A stretch of 64,000 nucleotides of DNA from Klebsiella sp. RIT-PI-d (GCF_001187865.1 NZ_LGIT01000009.1:1488001-1552000); one strand, 5' to 3'. Shown: positions 1 through 10,817, numbered from the stretch's first letter. The notes: generated from the sequence alone by a model not told the origin. Numbers and translations: made by a program.

Positions 1-168
1 ACGGCACGCTTGCTGGGGCAAAGTATTGGTGCGGCGCTGGTGGCCCTGATGTTTAATTTGTTTAGCGATGCGGGCACCCATACCTGTCTGCTGCTGGCGG
101 GTGTACTGGCCGTTATGGCGGCAATTGTCAGCGGTTTACGCATGACCCAGCCCCGGGCGCAGGCATAA
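1..168 (+). CDS. yebQ: MFS transporter YebQ, C-terminal fragment
   Basis: The first 55 codons are open in frame 1 and end at TAA; the 5' part lies outside the window. The peptide has two hydrophobic stretches (about residues 8-20 and 27-44) and a short basic tail ending in QPRAQA, as expected for the last helices of a major facilitator transporter. In E. coli the gene convergent with htpX is yebQ, a predicted multidrug-type MFS exporter of unknown substrate. The assignment rests on position and membrane character; the fragment alone does not show the substrate. Confidence 0.7.
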   Translation, partial: TARLLGQSIGAALVALMFNLFSDAGTHTCLLLAGVLAVMAAIVSGLRMTQPRAQA

Positions 169-195
169 AAAACCCGGCCGTGTTTAGCAGCCGGG
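167..195 (-). terminator. Terminator downstream of htpX
   Basis: The inverted repeat CCCGGC (173-178) / GCCGGG (190-195) is followed on the minus strand by a run of T. It lies between the convergent ends of yebQ and htpX and mainly serves htpX. Confidence 0.75.
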
Positions 196-210
196 CATTG
201 AGGACAACAA

Positions 211-1092
211 CTACTTGAGGTATTCGCCGCTGCGCAGCGCTTCAATACGCTTATCCAGCGGCGGGTGAGTCATAAAAAACTCACTCAGCGATTTCGACTT
301 ACCGTTAATACAGAATGCCATCATGCTGCTGGCCTCCTGCGGCTCATAGCTGGTTTTCAGACGCTGCAGGGCGGCAATCATTTTTTCACGCCCCACCAGA
401 CGTGCCGAGCCCGCATCTGCATGGAACTCACGGTGGCGCGAGAACCACATGGTGATCATGCTCGCCAGAATGCCGAACAGCAGTTCCAGCACCATCGCAA
501 CCGCAAAATAAATCAGCGGGTTGCCGTTGTTACTTTCACCTTCATCCCGGTTGCCACCGAGAAAACCCGCGGCTATCTGGGCCAGTACGCGCGAGATGAA
601 AATCACAAACGTGTTCACCACCCCCTGAATCAGGGTCATGGTGACCATATCACCATTCGCGATGTGACTGATTTCATGGGCGATAACCGCCTCAGCTTCA
701 TCACGGCTCATGTTCTGTAACAGCCCGGTACTGACCGCCACCAGCGACACATCACGGCGCGCACCCGTGGCAAACGCGTTGATATCCGGCGCATGGTAAA
801 TGGCCACCTGCGGCATGGCGATACCCGCCTGATTAGCCTGCTGTGATACGGTTTGCATCAGCCAGCGCTCTGTTTCGTTGCGCGGCTGCTCAATCACTTC
901 ACCGCCGACAGATTTAAGGGCCATCCATTTCGACATTAATAGTGAAACAATCGAACCACCAAAACCAAACAGCAGCGCCATAATTAGCAGGCCAGTCATA
1001 CTGCTCGACTGAATTCCCGTCAGGCTTAGCACCAGCCCAAACACCACCATAACAGCCAGGTTGGTCATCAGGAAAAGCGCGATTCGCATCAT
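211..1092 (-). CDS. htpX: Inner-membrane zinc metalloprotease HtpX
   Basis: HtpX is an M48 membrane protease that removes damaged membrane proteins together with FtsH. The 293-residue product has two N-terminal membrane helices (about 5-25 and 34-54), the zinc motif HEISH at 139-143, two more hydrophobic segments (about 155-180 and 190-215), and the third-ligand region around [10 protein letters not shown]. The reading frame is open 25 codons further upstream, but the start at the double Met MMRIALF gives exactly the E. coli length, and the heat-shock promoter overlaps the upstream extension. A sigma-32 type promoter precedes the gene, in line with known heat-shock control. Confidence 0.97.
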   Translation of the reverse strand: MMRIALFLMTNLAVMVVFGLVLSLTGIQSSSMTGLLIMALLFGFGGSIVSLLMSKWMALKSVGGEVIEQPRNETERWLMQTVSQQANQAGIAMPQVAIYHAPDINAFATGARRDVSLVAVSTGLLQNMSRDEAEAVIAHEISHIANGDMVTMTLIQGVVNTFVIFISRVLAQIAAGFLGGNRDEGESNNGNPLIYFAVAMVLELLFGILASMITMWFSRHREFHADAGSARLVGREKMIAALQRLKTSYEPQEASSMMAFCINGKSKSLSEFFMTHPPLDKRIEALRSGEYLK

Positions 1093-1131
1093 AATATTTT
1101 TTAACCTCAGCTTAACAAAACGCACTATGCG

Positions 1132-1152
1132 ATACCCATATCGTATGGGTAT
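1132..1152. repeat. Perfect inverted repeat at the htpX start site
   Basis: Arms ATACCCATA (1132-1140) and TATGGGTAT (1144-1152) are perfectly complementary around TCG. The repeat covers the sigma-32 -10 element and the expected transcription start of htpX, so it could be an operator or a hairpin at the 5' end of the mRNA. Confidence 0.7.
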
Positions 1153-1168
1153 TATCGCCATTTTCAAG
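1143..1168 (-). promoter_or_regulatory. Sigma-32 heat-shock promoter of htpX
   Basis: On the minus strand CTTGAAA (1162-1168), a 12-bp spacer and CCCATAC (1143-1149) match the sigma-32 consensus CTTGAAA / CCCATNT in 13 of 14 defined positions. htpX is a known heat-shock gene. The -10 half is also part of a perfect palindrome (1132-1152). Confidence 0.8.
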
Positions 1169-1243
1169 CAATCTGGCGCGCTAAGTCACGAGAATAACGC
1201 AACTTTACATTTTAGCGGGGGTTTCTTACGTCGGGGGAGAATG

Positions 1244-1277
1244 TAAAAAAAGCACCGAACAGAAATTTGTCCGGTGC
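1244..1277 (-). terminator. Terminator downstream of prc
   Basis: Stem GCACCG (1252-1257) / CGGTGC (1272-1277) is followed on the minus strand by seven T. It closes the proQ-prc unit. Confidence 0.8.
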
Positions 1278-1283
1278 CTGTTA

Positions 1284-3320
1284 CTATTTGCTTTTCGCCG
1301 GCTGCTCTTTTTGCAGATGGGATAAATCCACGGCGATATGCACCGTTTCATCAAGATACGGGTCAGGTTCCTGATAATCCTTCGGCAAATCGTCGAGTTT
1401 TTTCAGTAACGGCTTACCTTCCCGCGCAAATCGGTCGTTAATCCGCGCCAGACGCGTCGCATCATCTTCAGCATTTTCTTTCTCACGCTGGGCGTAATTA
1501 AGAGAAACGTTGTTTCGCTTATCCTTCAGCGCATTAAAGCGGGCGATGTCTTTAATGATGTACTGGAACTCGTGATCTTCAGCAATGCGTGCATTGTGAT
1601 CTTTCAGCAGTTCAGGTCCAAAAGGCGTCAAATCACCTGACTTCACAAAGGTTGCCGCATTGATGCTATCCCACGGCAGCGCATTATCTTCAAATTTCTC
1701 GCCGGTTTCCGTCTCTTCCGTGCCGGTTGGCATGAGGATATCGGGGGTCACACCTTTGCGCTGAGTACTGCCGCCGTTGATGCGGTAGAATTTCTGGATG
1801 GTATACTGCACAGAACCTAGCGCAGGCCATTCCGGACGCAACATCTGATCGTAAATACGGTTCAGAGAACGATACTGTTGCACCGTACCTTTACCGAAGG
1901 TAGGTTCACCCACAATCAGCGCCCGGCCATAATCCTGCATTGCCGCCGCAAAGATTTCAGAAGCTGAAGCGCTGAAACGGTCGACCAGCACGACGAGTGG
2001 ACCTTTGTAATAGACCACGCCGTCAGTGTCGCTATCTTCACGAACCTTACCGTTATTATCGCGTACCTGGACCACAGGGCCAGACGGAATAAACAGGCCG
2101 GAAAGCGATACAGCTTCAGTCAGCGCTCCGCCGCCGTTAGTCCGTAAATCAATAATGACGCTGCTGACGTTCTGTTTCTCGAGCTTCTGCAGTTGTACCT
2201 TGACGTCATCGGTCAGACCAACATAAAAGCCCGGAATATCCAGCACGCCGACTTTCTCTTTACCGACGTTTTTTACCGTCATCTTAACCGCGCGGTCTTC
2301 GAGACGAATTCGCTCACGGGTCAGAGTAACAATACGCGTTTTAGTGCCCTTACCTTCCGGCAATACTTCAAGGCGAACCTTGCTGCCTTTTGGGCCTTTG
2401 ATCAGCGCTACAACATCGTCAAGACGCCAGCCAATGACATCGACCATGGTCTGTCCGACCTGGCCGACCCCAACAATACGGTCGCCCACCGAGATCGCTT
2501 TGCTTTTCGCCGCCGGTCCACCGGCGACCATTGAGTTGATCAGCGTATAATCATCATCCATTTGTAATACGGCACCAATCCCTTCGAGCGAGAGGCTCAT
2601 TTCGGTATTGAACTGCTCGGTATTGCGCGGTGACAGATAGTTAGTGTGCGGATCGATTTCATGAGCGAATGCGGTCATCGCCAGAGAGAAAACGTCTTCA
2701 CTGTTGGACTGCGCCAGCCGGCGGATCGCAAATTTGTAGCGACGGTTTAACGTCTCGCGGATCTCTTTGTCGGTTTTGCCGGTCAGTTTCAGGCTCAGTT
2801 CATCATACTTAACTTTACCGTCCCACAGCGCGTTTAACTCTGCTTCGTCTTTGGGCCACGGGGACTTGCTGCGATCGAGGTTAAACGTATCGTTGCCGGA
2901 AAAATCCATCGGACGTTCCAGCACTTTTAACGCATATTGATAACGCTCGAAACGACGCTGCTGCCCCAAATTATACAGATCATAAAAGACGTTAAGCTTG
3001 CCTGAACGCAGCTCGTCGCCAAGCACCGTTTTTTTATCTGCAAACTTTTCAACGTCGCTGGCCAGCAGGACGTTGTGACTGTAGTCAAGCAGGTTCAGAT
3101 AACGATCGAAGATTTTGGCGGAAAAGGCCTTATCTAAATCGAACTGACGGTAATGCGAGCGCGTGAAACGCGATGTAACACGCTCGCTTACCGTAGAGTG
3201 CTGAACATCTTCCTTAAGAACCGGAATCTGATCGGCACGCGTGATCTCATCCGCTGAAAAAGCATGGCCTGCCGCTAAAAACATGCCTGCGATTGCAGTG
3301 AGTTTAAAAAATGTGTTCAT
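1284..3320 (-). CDS. prc: Periplasmic tail-specific protease Prc (Tsp)
   Basis: Prc (S41 family) cleaves periplasmic proteins with nonpolar C-termini, including FtsI, and, with the adaptor NlpI, the endopeptidase MepS. The 678-residue product begins with a signal peptide (MNTFFKLTAIAGMFLAAGHA), followed by a helical N-terminal domain, a PDZ domain near 240-320, and the protease core with the catalytic Ser in DRFSASASEIF and Lys in EPTFGKGTVQ. The upstream in-frame extension of 16 codons overlaps proQ and would spoil the signal peptide, so the start at MNTFFK was chosen. It lies 19 bp after proQ and ends at a terminator. Confidence 0.97.
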   Translation of the reverse strand: MNTFFKLTAIAGMFLAAGHAFSADEITRADQIPVLKEDVQHSTVSERVTSRFTRSHYRQFDLDKAFSAKIFDRYLNLLDYSHNVLLASDVEKFADKKTVLGDELRSGKLNVFYDLYNLGQQRRFERYQYALKVLERPMDFSGNDTFNLDRSKSPWPKDEAELNALWDGKVKYDELSLKLTGKTDKEIRETLNRRYKFAIRRLAQSNSEDVFSLAMTAFAHEIDPHTNYLSPRNTEQFNTEMSLSLEGIGAVLQMDDDYTLINSMVAGGPAAKSKAISVGDRIVGVGQVGQTMVDVIGWRLDDVVALIKGPKGSKVRLEVLPEGKGTKTRIVTLTRERIRLEDRAVKMTVKNVGKEKVGVLDIPGFYVGLTDDVKVQLQKLEKQNVSSVIIDLRTNGGGALTEAVSLSGLFIPSGPVVQVRDNNGKVREDSDTDGVVYYKGPLVVLVDRFSASASEIFAAAMQDYGRALIVGEPTFGKGTVQQYRSLNRIYDQMLRPEWPALGSVQYTIQKFYRINGGSTQRKGVTPDILMPTGTEETETGEKFEDNALPWDSINAATFVKSGDLTPFGPELLKDHNARIAEDHEFQYIIKDIARFNALKDKRNNVSLNYAQREKENAEDDATRLARINDRFAREGKPLLKKLDDLPKDYQEPDPYLDETVHIAVDLSHLQKEQPAKSK

Positions 3321-3339
3321 GCCAGGCCTGGCCTCCGTT

Positions 3340-4026
3340 TCAGAACACCAGGTGTTCTGCGCGTACAATCATTGACATACCAGACGTCAGCTGTACTCGA
3401 ACGCCATCTTTGGTGATTTCCAGGATGGTAGCATCCATAGCGCTATTACCCGCTTTCACCTTAAGGGACTGGCCCACGGTCAGCGCAGAGAGATCTGAAA
3501 CCGGCGTGAATTTTTCTTCACGGGCAACAGGCTGCGCTTTTGGTGCCGGTTTAGCGGCGCGAGATTTACGTTCAGCATCTTCTTTACGGCGAACCGGAGG
3601 ACGCGGCTTACGTTCGCGACGCGGGGCGTCGGTCGGCTGCTGGCCTTCACCTGCTGCTTCACGCTTCTTCGCCTGCTGCTCAGCACGCTGTGCCTGTACG
3701 CGCGCTTTCGCCTCTTCCAGCTGCTGGCGAGCGTGTAAAACGTGCTGCTCATCCAGTTCACCGCAGGCATTGCCGTCGAGATCGACACGGGTTGCACCCG
3801 CTTTAATGCCGTACAGGTAACGCCAGCTTGAGGTATACAAACGCAGTGCGGAGCGAAGCTGAGTCTTGCTGAGGTTCATTTCACCTTCAACACGGGCGAC
3901 CAGATCCTGAAAAATGCCGATTTTAAGCGGACGCGCTTCACCTTCAGCACTAAAACACTGAGGAAAACGTTCGGCCAGAAATGCGATAACTTCTTTACTA
4001 CTATTCAACTTAGGTTGATTTTCCAT
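3340..4026 (-). CDS. proQ: RNA chaperone ProQ
   Basis: ProQ is a FinO-domain RNA-binding protein that stabilises structured sRNAs and mRNA 3' ends and affects ProP activity. The 228-residue product has the FinO-like domain at about 1-120 (ending near [12 protein letters not shown]), a basic, Gln/Ala- and Arg/Lys-rich linker at about 125-175, and a C-terminal Hfq/Tudor-like beta domain at about 180-228 containing [17 protein letters not shown]. It is the first gene of the proQ-prc operon. The promoter region contains an 18-bp perfect palindrome. Confidence 0.97.
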   Translation of the reverse strand: MENQPKLNSSKEVIAFLAERFPQCFSAEGEARPLKIGIFQDLVARVEGEMNLSKTQLRSALRLYTSSWRYLYGIKAGATRVDLDGNACGELDEQHVLHARQQLEEAKARVQAQRAEQQAKKREAAGEGQQPTDAPRRERKPRPPVRRKEDAERKSRAAKPAPKAQPVAREEKFTPVSDLSALTVGQSLKVKAGNSAMDATILEITKDGVRVQLTSGMSMIVRAEHLVF

Positions 4027-4078
4027 GAAATTTCCTGATTACAACGGACGTAGCCAACAAGCCCGCAGGCATGAACAG

Positions 4079-4096
4079 GCGTCATTATAATGACGC
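4079..4096. repeat. 18-bp perfect palindrome upstream of proQ
   Basis: GCGTCATTATAATGACGC is its own reverse complement. It contains a TATAAT on the minus strand (4084-4089) suitable as the proQ -10 box about 60 bp before the start codon. A clear -35 is not visible. It may be an operator or a coincidence of a symmetrical -10 region. Confidence 0.6.
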
Positions 4097-4124
4097 TATC
4101 GGTAAATGCTACGTTATCCGTTGA

Positions 4125-4622
4125 TTATCCTGCTTTGAGGGCAAAGAATTTTTGATAATCACTGGCGGCAAGCAGTTTCTCAAGATGCTCAACCAGCTCA
4201 CTTAGCCCCTGCTCGTCCTCGGTTGTGAAGCGCGAGAAGACGGTGCTGTCGATATCCAGAACGCCAATAATCTGATTTTCTACCGTCAACGGCAATACGA
4301 TTTCTGCATTGCTGGCAGAGTCGCAGGCGATGTGACCGGCAAATGCATGGACATCATCAACGCGCTGAATACGATTTTCAGCCACCGCCGTGCCGCAAAC
4401 ACCGCGTCCTGACGGAATGCGCACGCAGGCAATTTTCCCCTGGAAGGGACCTAAAACCAGCGTTTCGCCCTCCAGTAAATAAAATCCTGCCCAGTTAACC
4501 GCTTCCAGACGTTCGAAAAGCAGCGCGCTGGTATTGGAAAGAATCGCCAGAAAACTGGTTTCGCCTGCCATTAATGCCTTTAAATCACGGTTCAGATCCG
4601 CGTAAAATTCTGTTTTGTTCAT
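4125..4622 (-). CDS. msrC: Free methionine-(R)-sulfoxide reductase (MsrC)
   Basis: This GAF-domain enzyme (E. coli YebR) reduces free methionine-R-sulfoxide with thioredoxin. The 165-residue product shows the three conserved cysteines in KIACVRIPSGRGVCGTAV and HIACDSASNAE, with GVLDIDS late in the domain. The frame is open 29 codons further upstream, but MNKTEFYADLNRDL gives the family length. It is divergent from letA across a 144-bp region. Confidence 0.95.
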   Translation of the reverse strand: MNKTEFYADLNRDLKALMAGETSFLAILSNTSALLFERLEAVNWAGFYLLEGETLVLGPFQGKIACVRIPSGRGVCGTAVAENRIQRVDDVHAFAGHIACDSASNAEIVLPLTVENQIIGVLDIDSTVFSRFTTEDEQGLSELVEHLEKLLAASDYQKFFALKAG

Positions 4623-4766
4623 TATCCAACCATTTGTATTAAAATTCGCTTCGGCTCTTTGTCCGACTCTTTGCCCTATAAAATAAGCATTAAATGCGTT
4701 TAGGCTCAAGGTGAATCCGATTCATGAGTTAATATAGTGTTATATATTCATTTCTGTTCTCACTAA

Positions 4767-6050
4767 ATGGCACTTAAAGCAAACACCTTTAGACCGTCGA
4801 AAAAAATTATCGTCCATTCGGTTAGCGATCCGTTGCCTCGCGCACAGTATCAACGTTGTCCGCAATGCGATACGCTTTTTATGTTGCCGGTCATGAAATC
4901 GAATCAAAGCGCATACTGCCCGCAATGCGAGGCAAAAATTCGTGACAGTCGCGACTGGTCGCTGACGCGTCTCGGCGCAATGGCCATTGCGATGCTGCTG
5001 CTGATGCCCTTCGCCTGGAATGAGCCTCTGCTGCGGATCTACCTGCTGGGCGTCCGTATTGATGCCAATGTGCTACAGGGGATCTGGCAAATGAAGGAGA
5101 TGGGCGATCCGATCACAGCTACCATGGTTTTGTTTTGCACTATCGGCGCGCCGCTGGTGCTGGTCTGTGCGATCGCCTATCTGTGGCTGGGCAACATTCT
5201 CGGCATGAATCTGCGCCCGGTGCTGCTGATGCTGGATAAACTCAAAGAGTGGGTAATGCTCGACATCTATCTGGTAGGAATTGGTGTCGCGGCAATCAAA
5301 GTACAGGATTATGCTTACCTGCAACCCGGTATTGGGCTTTTGGCCTTTGTCGCGCTGATGCTCTTAAGCGTATTGACACTTATTCATCTTAACGTCGAGC
5401 AGCTGTGGGAACGGTTTTATCCGACGCGCCCGGCATTGCGCATTCATCCCGATCTGCGAGTTTGCCTGGGATGTCATTTTACCGGTTTGCCAGACAAAAA
5501 CGGGCGTTGTCCGCGCTGTCATATTCCCCTGCGTCTGCGCCGCCGTCATAGTCTGCAAAAATGCTGGGCGGCGTTAACCGCCTCGCTAATCTTTTTGGTG
5601 CCTGCTAACCTGCTTCCTATCTCCGTTATTTATCTCAACGGCGGGCGCCAGGAGGATACGATTTTCTCCGGGATAATGTCGCTTGCCAGCAGTAATGTCG
5701 CGGTAGCGGCAGTGGTGTTTGTTGCCAGTATCCTGGTCCCCTTTACCAAAGTGATTGTACTGTTTACGCTACTTATTAGTATTCACTTTAAATGGGCCCA
5801 TGGGCTGCGCCTGCGCATTAATCTGCTGCGCATGGTGATTTGGATCGGCCGATGGTCAATGCTGGATTTATTTGTTATTTCGCTGACAATGTCGCTTATC
5901 AATCGCGACCAGTTGCTCGCGTTTACCATGGGGCCAGCTGCGTTTTATTTTGGCGCAGCGGTAATTTTGACAATTCTTGCTGTTGAATGGCTGGATAGCC
6001 GCTTACTTTGGGATGCACATGAGTCAGGAAACGCCCGCTTCGACGACTGA
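4767..6050 (+). CDS. letA: LetA (YebS), inner-membrane partner of the LetB lipid bridge
   Basis: LetA is a PqiA-type integral membrane protein that works with LetB in lipid transport between inner and outer membranes. The 427-residue product carries two zinc-ribbon motifs, one N-terminal (CPQCDTLF / CPQCEAKI) and one central (CLGCHFTG / CPRCHIPL), each followed by four predicted membrane helices, the duplicated PqiA architecture. Its 3' end overlaps letB by 32 bp, implying coupled translation. Length equals that of E. coli YebS. Confidence 0.96.
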   Translation: MALKANTFRPSKKIIVHSVSDPLPRAQYQRCPQCDTLFMLPVMKSNQSAYCPQCEAKIRDSRDWSLTRLGAMAIAMLLLMPFAWNEPLLRIYLLGVRIDANVLQGIWQMKEMGDPITATMVLFCTIGAPLVLVCAIAYLWLGNILGMNLRPVLLMLDKLKEWVMLDIYLVGIGVAAIKVQDYAYLQPGIGLLAFVALMLLSVLTLIHLNVEQLWERFYPTRPALRIHPDLRVCLGCHFTGLPDKNGRCPRCHIPLRLRRRHSLQKCWAALTASLIFLVPANLLPISVIYLNGGRQEDTIFSGIMSLASSNVAVAAVVFVASILVPFTKVIVLFTLLISIHFKWAHGLRLRINLLRMVIWIGRWSMLDLFVISLTMSLINRDQLLAFTMGPAAFYFGAAVILTILAVEWLDSRLLWDAHESGNARFDD

Positions 6051-8652
6051 AGCGCGAATTAAAACAAAAAGGCGCATTTCGCCATTCTGGCTGCTGCCTG
6101 TCATCGCTCTGCTTATTGCTGGCTGGTTAATCTGGAGCAGTTATGAAGAGCGTGGAACGACGATCACTATCGATTTTATGTCTGCTGACGGCATCGTCGC
6201 CGGACGTACGCCTGTACGTTATCAGGGGGTGGAAATCGGTACGGTTCAGGAGATCCGTCTCAGTGAGGATCTGAAAAAGATTGAAGTCACAGCCAGCATT
6301 AAAAGCGATATGAAAGATGCGCTTCGTCGGGAAACCCAGTTCTGGCTTATCACCCCGAAAGCCTCGCTGGCGGGAGTTTCAGGTCTGGATGCGCTGGTTG
6401 GCGGCAACTATATCGGCATGATGCCCGGCAAAGGTGAACCGGAAGATCACTTTACCGCGCTGGATACGCAGCCTAAATACCGTCTTAATACCGGCGAGCT
6501 AATGATCCACCTTCACGCGCCAGATCTTGGTTCGCTAAACAGTGGTTCTCTGGTCTATTTTCGTAAAATTCCGGTTGGTCGGGTCTATGACTATACAATC
6601 AATCCGAATAAAGAAGGGGTAACCGTTGATGTTCTGATTGAACGTCGCTTTACCAATCTTGTGAAAAAAGGCAGTCGCTTCTGGAACGTTTCAGGCATAA
6701 AGGCCGATATCGATCTTAGCGGAGCCAATATTCAGCTTGAGAGCCTGGCAGCCCTGGTAAATGGCGCGATTGCATTTGACTCACCCGATGAATCAAAGCC
6801 TGCAAGCCAGGATGACGAATACGGTCTTTATGAAGATCTGGCCCACAGCCAGCGCGGCGTGATAGTTAAACTTGACTTACCCGGCGGCAACGGGCTTAAA
6901 GCCGGATCGACCCGCTTGATGTATCAGGGGCTGGAAGTCGGCGAGCTGAGTAAAATTAAACTTAATCCCGGTGGCGCAGTCACTGGCGAGATGACCGTTG
7001 ATCCGAGCGTGGTGAATCTGCTGCGCGAGAAGACACGTATTGAACTGCGCAACCCAAAATTATCGCTGGATAATGCCAGTATCAGTTCATTGCTGACCGG
7101 TAGCACGTTCGAGCTAGTCCCCGGCGAAGGTGAACCGCGCGATCACTTTGTGGTGCTGCCGGCCAATAAAACGCTGTTGCAGGAGCCCAATGTTCTCACG
7201 CTTACCCTGACTGCACCGGAGAGTTATGGCATCGATACTGGCCAGCCGCTTATCCTGCACGGCGTGCAGATTGGGCAGGTCCTTGAACGTAAGCTGTCGA
7301 ACAAAGGCGTCTCGTTTGCCATCGCGGTCGATCCGCAGTATCGCGACCTGGTTCATGGTGACAGCAAATTCGTGGTCAATAGTCGGGTTGACGTAAAAGT
7401 AGGCCTTGATGGCGTGGAGTTTTTAGGCGCCAGCGCCAGCGAATGGCTTAGCGGCGGCGTACGCATTCTGCCGGGTAAAACCGGCGAAATGAAGTCCAGT
7501 TATCCGCTGTACGCGAATCTGGAAAAAGCGCTGGAGAATAGCCTCAGCGATTTGCCGACCACGACGCTGACGCTGACGGCCAGCGCCCTGCCTGACGTTC
7601 AGCCGGGGTCCGTAGTTCTGTATCGTAAGTTTGAAGTCGGCGAAGTTATTACCGTGCGTCCGCGTGCCAATGCCTTTGATATTGAGTTGCACATCAAGCC
7701 GGAATATCAAAACCTGCTGACCAAAGACACGGTATTCTGGGCGGAGGGCGGCGCGAAGGTACAGCTCAACGGCAGCGGTCTGACGGTACAGGCCTCTCCT
7801 CTTTCCCGGGCGATCAAAGGTGCGATTAGCTTCGATAATCTGAACGGTGCTGGCGGCGGCTTACGTAAAGGCGATAAACGCATTCTTTATGCGTCCGAGA
7901 CGGAAGCGCGCGCGGTAGGTGGTCAGATCACGTTACATGCTTTCGATGCCGGTAAACTGGCCGCCGGCATGCCGATTCGCTATTTAGGGATTGATATCGG
8001 CCAGGTGCAGACGCTAAATCTCATCACCTCACGCAATGAGGTGCAGGCCAAAGCGGTCCTTTATCCGGAATATATGCAAACCTTCGCCCGATCCGGTACG
8101 CGCTTCTCGGTGGTGACGCCGCAAATTTCTGCCGCTGGTGTGGAACATCTGGATACGTTGTTACAGCCGTACATTAACGTTGAACCGGGTCAGGGTAATG
8201 TCCGCCGTGAATTTGAGCTTCAGGAAGCAACGATTACCGATTCACGCTATCTGGATGGTCTGAGTCTGGTGGTTGAAGCGCCGGAAGCCGGATCGTTAAA
8301 TATCGGCACCCCGGTTCTGTTCCGCGGCATTGAAGTCGGGACAGTGACGGGCCTGACGCTTGGCTCACTTTCCGATCGCATTATGATTAACATGCGCATC
8401 AGTAAACGGTATCAGCATCTGGTGCGTAATAACTCGGTGTTCTGGCTGGCTTCAGGGTACTCCCTGGACTTTGGCATCACCGGCGGGATGGTGAAAACCG
8501 GGACGTTCAACCAGTTCATTCGCGGTGGCATTGCCTTTGCAACACCACCGGGTACGCCGCTGTCGCCGAAAGCGCAGGAAGGGAAACACTTCCTGTTGCA
8601 GGAAAGCGAGCCGAAAGAGTGGCGTCAGTGGGGAACGGCCCTGCCACGTTAA
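6019..8652 (+). CDS. letB: LetB (YebT), seven-ring MCE intermembrane tunnel
   Basis: LetB is a mammalian-cell-entry (MCE) protein whose stacked hexameric rings form a hydrophobic tunnel across the periplasm. The 877-residue product has a cytoplasmic tail, one transmembrane helix (about 18-38, [17 protein letters not shown]), then seven MCE repeats recognisable by recurring G-x-x-V-x-Y/F-x-G-x-x-x-G segments such as [39 protein letters not shown] and [13 protein letters not shown]. The start MSQETPAS inside the end of letA gives the E. coli length; an in-frame upstream Met would add 14 residues. Confidence 0.96.
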   Translation: MSQETPASTTEARIKTKRRISPFWLLPVIALLIAGWLIWSSYEERGTTITIDFMSADGIVAGRTPVRYQGVEIGTVQEIRLSEDLKKIEVTASIKSDMKDALRRETQFWLITPKASLAGVSGLDALVGGNYIGMMPGKGEPEDHFTALDTQPKYRLNTGELMIHLHAPDLGSLNSGSLVYFRKIPVGRVYDYTINPNKEGVTVDVLIERRFTNLVKKGSRFWNVSGIKADIDLSGANIQLESLAALVNGAIAFDSPDESKPASQDDEYGLYEDLAHSQRGVIVKLDLPGGNGLKAGSTRLMYQGLEVGELSKIKLNPGGAVTGEMTVDPSVVNLLREKTRIELRNPKLSLDNASISSLLTGSTFELVPGEGEPRDHFVVLPANKTLLQEPNVLTLTLTAPESYGIDTGQPLILHGVQIGQVLERKLSNKGVSFAIAVDPQYRDLVHGDSKFVVNSRVDVKVGLDGVEFLGASASEWLSGGVRILPGKTGEMKSSYPLYANLEKALENSLSDLPTTTLTLTASALPDVQPGSVVLYRKFEVGEVITVRPRANAFDIELHIKPEYQNLLTKDTVFWAEGGAKVQLNGSGLTVQASPLSRAIKGAISFDNLNGAGGGLRKGDKRILYASETEARAVGGQITLHAFDAGKLAAGMPIRYLGIDIGQVQTLNLITSRNEVQAKAVLYPEYMQTFARSGTRFSVVTPQISAAGVEHLDTLLQPYINVEPGQGNVRREFELQEATITDSRYLDGLSLVVEAPEAGSLNIGTPVLFRGIEVGTVTGLTLGSLSDRIMINMRISKRYQHLVRNNSVFWLASGYSLDFGITGGMVKTGTFNQFIRGGIAFATPPGTPLSPKAQEGKHFLLQESEPKEWRQWGTALPR

Positions 8653-8728
8653 CCTCTCCTGCTCCGGCGTACCTGCGCCGGAGCAGATGTGGTACACTGC
8701 GCACCCGTTTTTTTCAGTGGTGTGCGCC

Positions 8729-10168
8729 GTGGCTACCAGCTCTGCTTTTCTTCCTGATGAATTTCTGACCCAAATGCGGGCGATCATGCCTGCCCATCTC
8801 TTATTCGACGATTTTGTGGCTGCCTGTCAGCGTCCTCTGCGTCGCAGCATCAGAGTTAATACGCTTAAAATAACCGTTGCCGATTTCTTAACGCTGGTTG
8901 CGCCTTACGGCTGGCAACTGACACCGATCCCGTGGTGCACAGAAGGCTTCTGGATCGCGCGAGAAGATGACGAAGCATTACCTCTGGGTAGCACGGCGGA
9001 GCATCTCAGCGGCCTGTTCTACATTCAGGAAGCCAGTTCAATGCTGCCGGTCACGGCCCTTTTTGCCGATGATACACGACCTCTGAGGGTGATGGATGTC
9101 GCCGCCGCGCCGGGTTCAAAAACTACTCAGATCGCGGCCAAAATGGACAATCAGGGCGTGATCCTGGCCAACGAATTTTCCGCCAGTCGGGTGAAAGTAC
9201 TTCATGCCAATATTAGCCGCTGTGGCGTCAGCAATGTCGCGTTAACCCATTTTGACGGGCGTGTATTTGGCGCGGCACTGCCGGAAATCTTCGATGCTAT
9301 TCTGCTGGATGCGCCCTGCTCCGGTGAAGGTGTAGTACGTAAAGATCCTGATGCCCTAAAAAACTGGTCACCCGAAAGTAACCTTGATATTGCCGCTACC
9401 CAACGTGAGCTTATCGAAAGCGCGTTTCACGCCCTGCGGCCGGGAGGAACCCTGGTATACTCCACCTGCACCCTGAATCATGACGAAAATGAAAACGTGG
9501 TGCACTGGCTGCTTTCCCGCTTTCCCCACGCCGTGGAGATAGTACCGCTGGATAGCCTGTTTACCGGGGCCAGTCAGGCAGCGACCGCAGACGGCTTTTT
9601 ACGCGTTTTTCCGCAACTATTTGACTGCGAAGGCTTCTTTGTTGCTCGCCTGCGTAAAACAGCCGCCGTAGAAGCGCTGCCCGCACCGGGTTATAAAATG
9701 GGTAAGTTTCCGTTTATGCCGATGAAAACGCGCGAGACGGCTGAGATTGTTCATGCTGCAAGCCTGGCCGGCGTGAGCTGGGATTGCCACCATAAGCTAT
9801 GGCAGCGCGATAAAGAGATCTGGCTGTTTCCCGTCGAAGTAGAACCTATGTTAACTCAGGTACGTTTTTCACGACCGGGCATCAAACTGGCAGAGCGTCA
9901 CAACAAAGGTTTTCGCTGGCAGCACGAAGCAATTATCGCTCTGGCGCACAGTGATAAGCTGCGTTTTGAGCTAACCCAGACCGAAGCCGAAGAGTGGTAT
10001 CGCGGCCGGGATATTTATCCGCAGCATCCTCCGGTAGTAGACGACGTTCTGGTCACCTACCAGGGTTATCCACTGGGACTGGCGAAAAAGGTCGGCTCAC
10101 GTCTTAAAAACAGCTATCCACGTGAACTGGTGCGTGACGGGCGCTTATTTGCCAGCAAGAACGAATGA
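8729..10168 (+). CDS. rsmF: 16S rRNA m5C1407 methyltransferase RsmF
   Basis: RsmF methylates C1407 of 16S rRNA in the 30S subunit. The 479-residue product contains the SAM-binding motif [12 protein letters not shown], the first catalytic region [16 protein letters not shown] and the nucleophile motif STCTLN of the NSUN/Sun family, plus a C-terminal PUA-like region. The start is GTG at 8729 (VATSSAFLP), which gives exactly the E. coli length; the frame is open further upstream into letB and there are other GTG codons at 8717 and 8720. It lies 76 bp after letB. Confidence 0.95.
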   Translation: MATSSAFLPDEFLTQMRAIMPAHLLFDDFVAACQRPLRRSIRVNTLKITVADFLTLVAPYGWQLTPIPWCTEGFWIAREDDEALPLGSTAEHLSGLFYIQEASSMLPVTALFADDTRPLRVMDVAAAPGSKTTQIAAKMDNQGVILANEFSASRVKVLHANISRCGVSNVALTHFDGRVFGAALPEIFDAILLDAPCSGEGVVRKDPDALKNWSPESNLDIAATQRELIESAFHALRPGGTLVYSTCTLNHDENENVVHWLLSRFPHAVEIVPLDSLFTGASQAATADGFLRVFPQLFDCEGFFVARLRKTAAVEALPAPGYKMGKFPFMPMKTRETAEIVHAASLAGVSWDCHHKLWQRDKEIWLFPVEVEPMLTQVRFSRPGIKLAERHNKGFRWQHEAIIALAHSDKLRFELTQTEAEEWYRGRDIYPQHPPVVDDVLVTYQGYPLGLAKKVGSRLKNSYPRELVRDGRLFASKNE

Positions 10169-10280
10169 CATACCGGAATTCAGCATCTTCTGAGTGGCGG
10201 ATTTAATGCCGTTGACTACGCTATAAGATGGACGACAAAACTGGTCGTACCACACTTTTAGCCGATCAACGGAGAGCGAT

Positions 10281-10520
10281 ATGACGAAGACGAATGTACG
10301 TATTGGTGCCTTCGAGATTGAAGATGCTGAACTGAAAGGTGATACCCAGGGCGAGCGAACGCTTGTGATCCCGTGCAGCTCCGATCCAGATTTATGTATG
10401 CAACTTGATGCCTGGGACCCTGATACCAGCGTGCCGGCGATACTTGACGGTGAACATTCTGTGCTCTATCGCGAGCATTATGACCAGAACTCTAATTCAT
10501 GGGTAATGCGCCTTGCCTGA
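10281..10520 (+). CDS. yebV: YebV, small conserved protein of unknown function
   Basis: This 79-residue acidic protein keeps the YebV core IPCSSDPDLCMQLDAWD and LDGEHSVLYREHYDQ. No known domain or membrane segment is seen. In E. coli the gene is reported as heat-shock inducible. The start has the ribosome-binding site GGAGAGCG. It follows rsmF by 112 bp and ends at a hairpin. Confidence 0.9.
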   Translation: MTKTNVRIGAFEIEDAELKGDTQGERTLVIPCSSDPDLCMQLDAWDPDTSVPAILDGEHSVLYREHYDQNSNSWVMRLA

Positions 10521-10530
10521 CCCATAATGA

Positions 10531-10557
10531 ACCCGTCGCCGAGGCGGGTTATTTATT
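10531..10557 (+). terminator. Probable terminator of yebV
   Basis: AACCCG (10531-10536) pairs with CGGGTT (10546-10551) and is followed by ATTTATT. The tail is weak, so readthrough into yebW is possible. Confidence 0.5.
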
Positions 10558-10625
10558 CCTGGAATTTCCCCGCTACCGTTTCATCCCCTACACTTAGTTT
10601 ATATTTCTGCAGGCCTGAGGACAGG

Positions 10626-10817
10626 ATGTACGCACTGGTATTATTTATTTGTTATCTTGATGGGGGTTGTGACGACATCATAGTGGATGTCTATAATACC
10701 GAGCAGCAATGTGTGGTCGCCATGCACGATCAGCGTATGCGCCACGGCGGTTGTTACCCTGTCGAAGATTTTATTGACGGTTTCTGGCGTCCCGCCCAGG
10801 AATACAGCGATTTTTAG
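10626..10817 (+). CDS. yebW: YebW, small conserved protein
   Basis: The 63-residue product MYALVLFICYLDGGCDDIIV... matches E. coli YebW in length and position. It contains four Cys residues (C9, C15, C28, C41). A good ribosome-binding site (GAGGACAGG) directly precedes ATG at 10626; the longer open frame from 10527 has none and overlaps the yebV terminator. Function is unknown. Confidence 0.88.
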   Translation: MYALVLFICYLDGGCDDIIVDVYNTEQQCVVAMHDQRMRHGGCYPVEDFIDGFWRPAQEYSDF

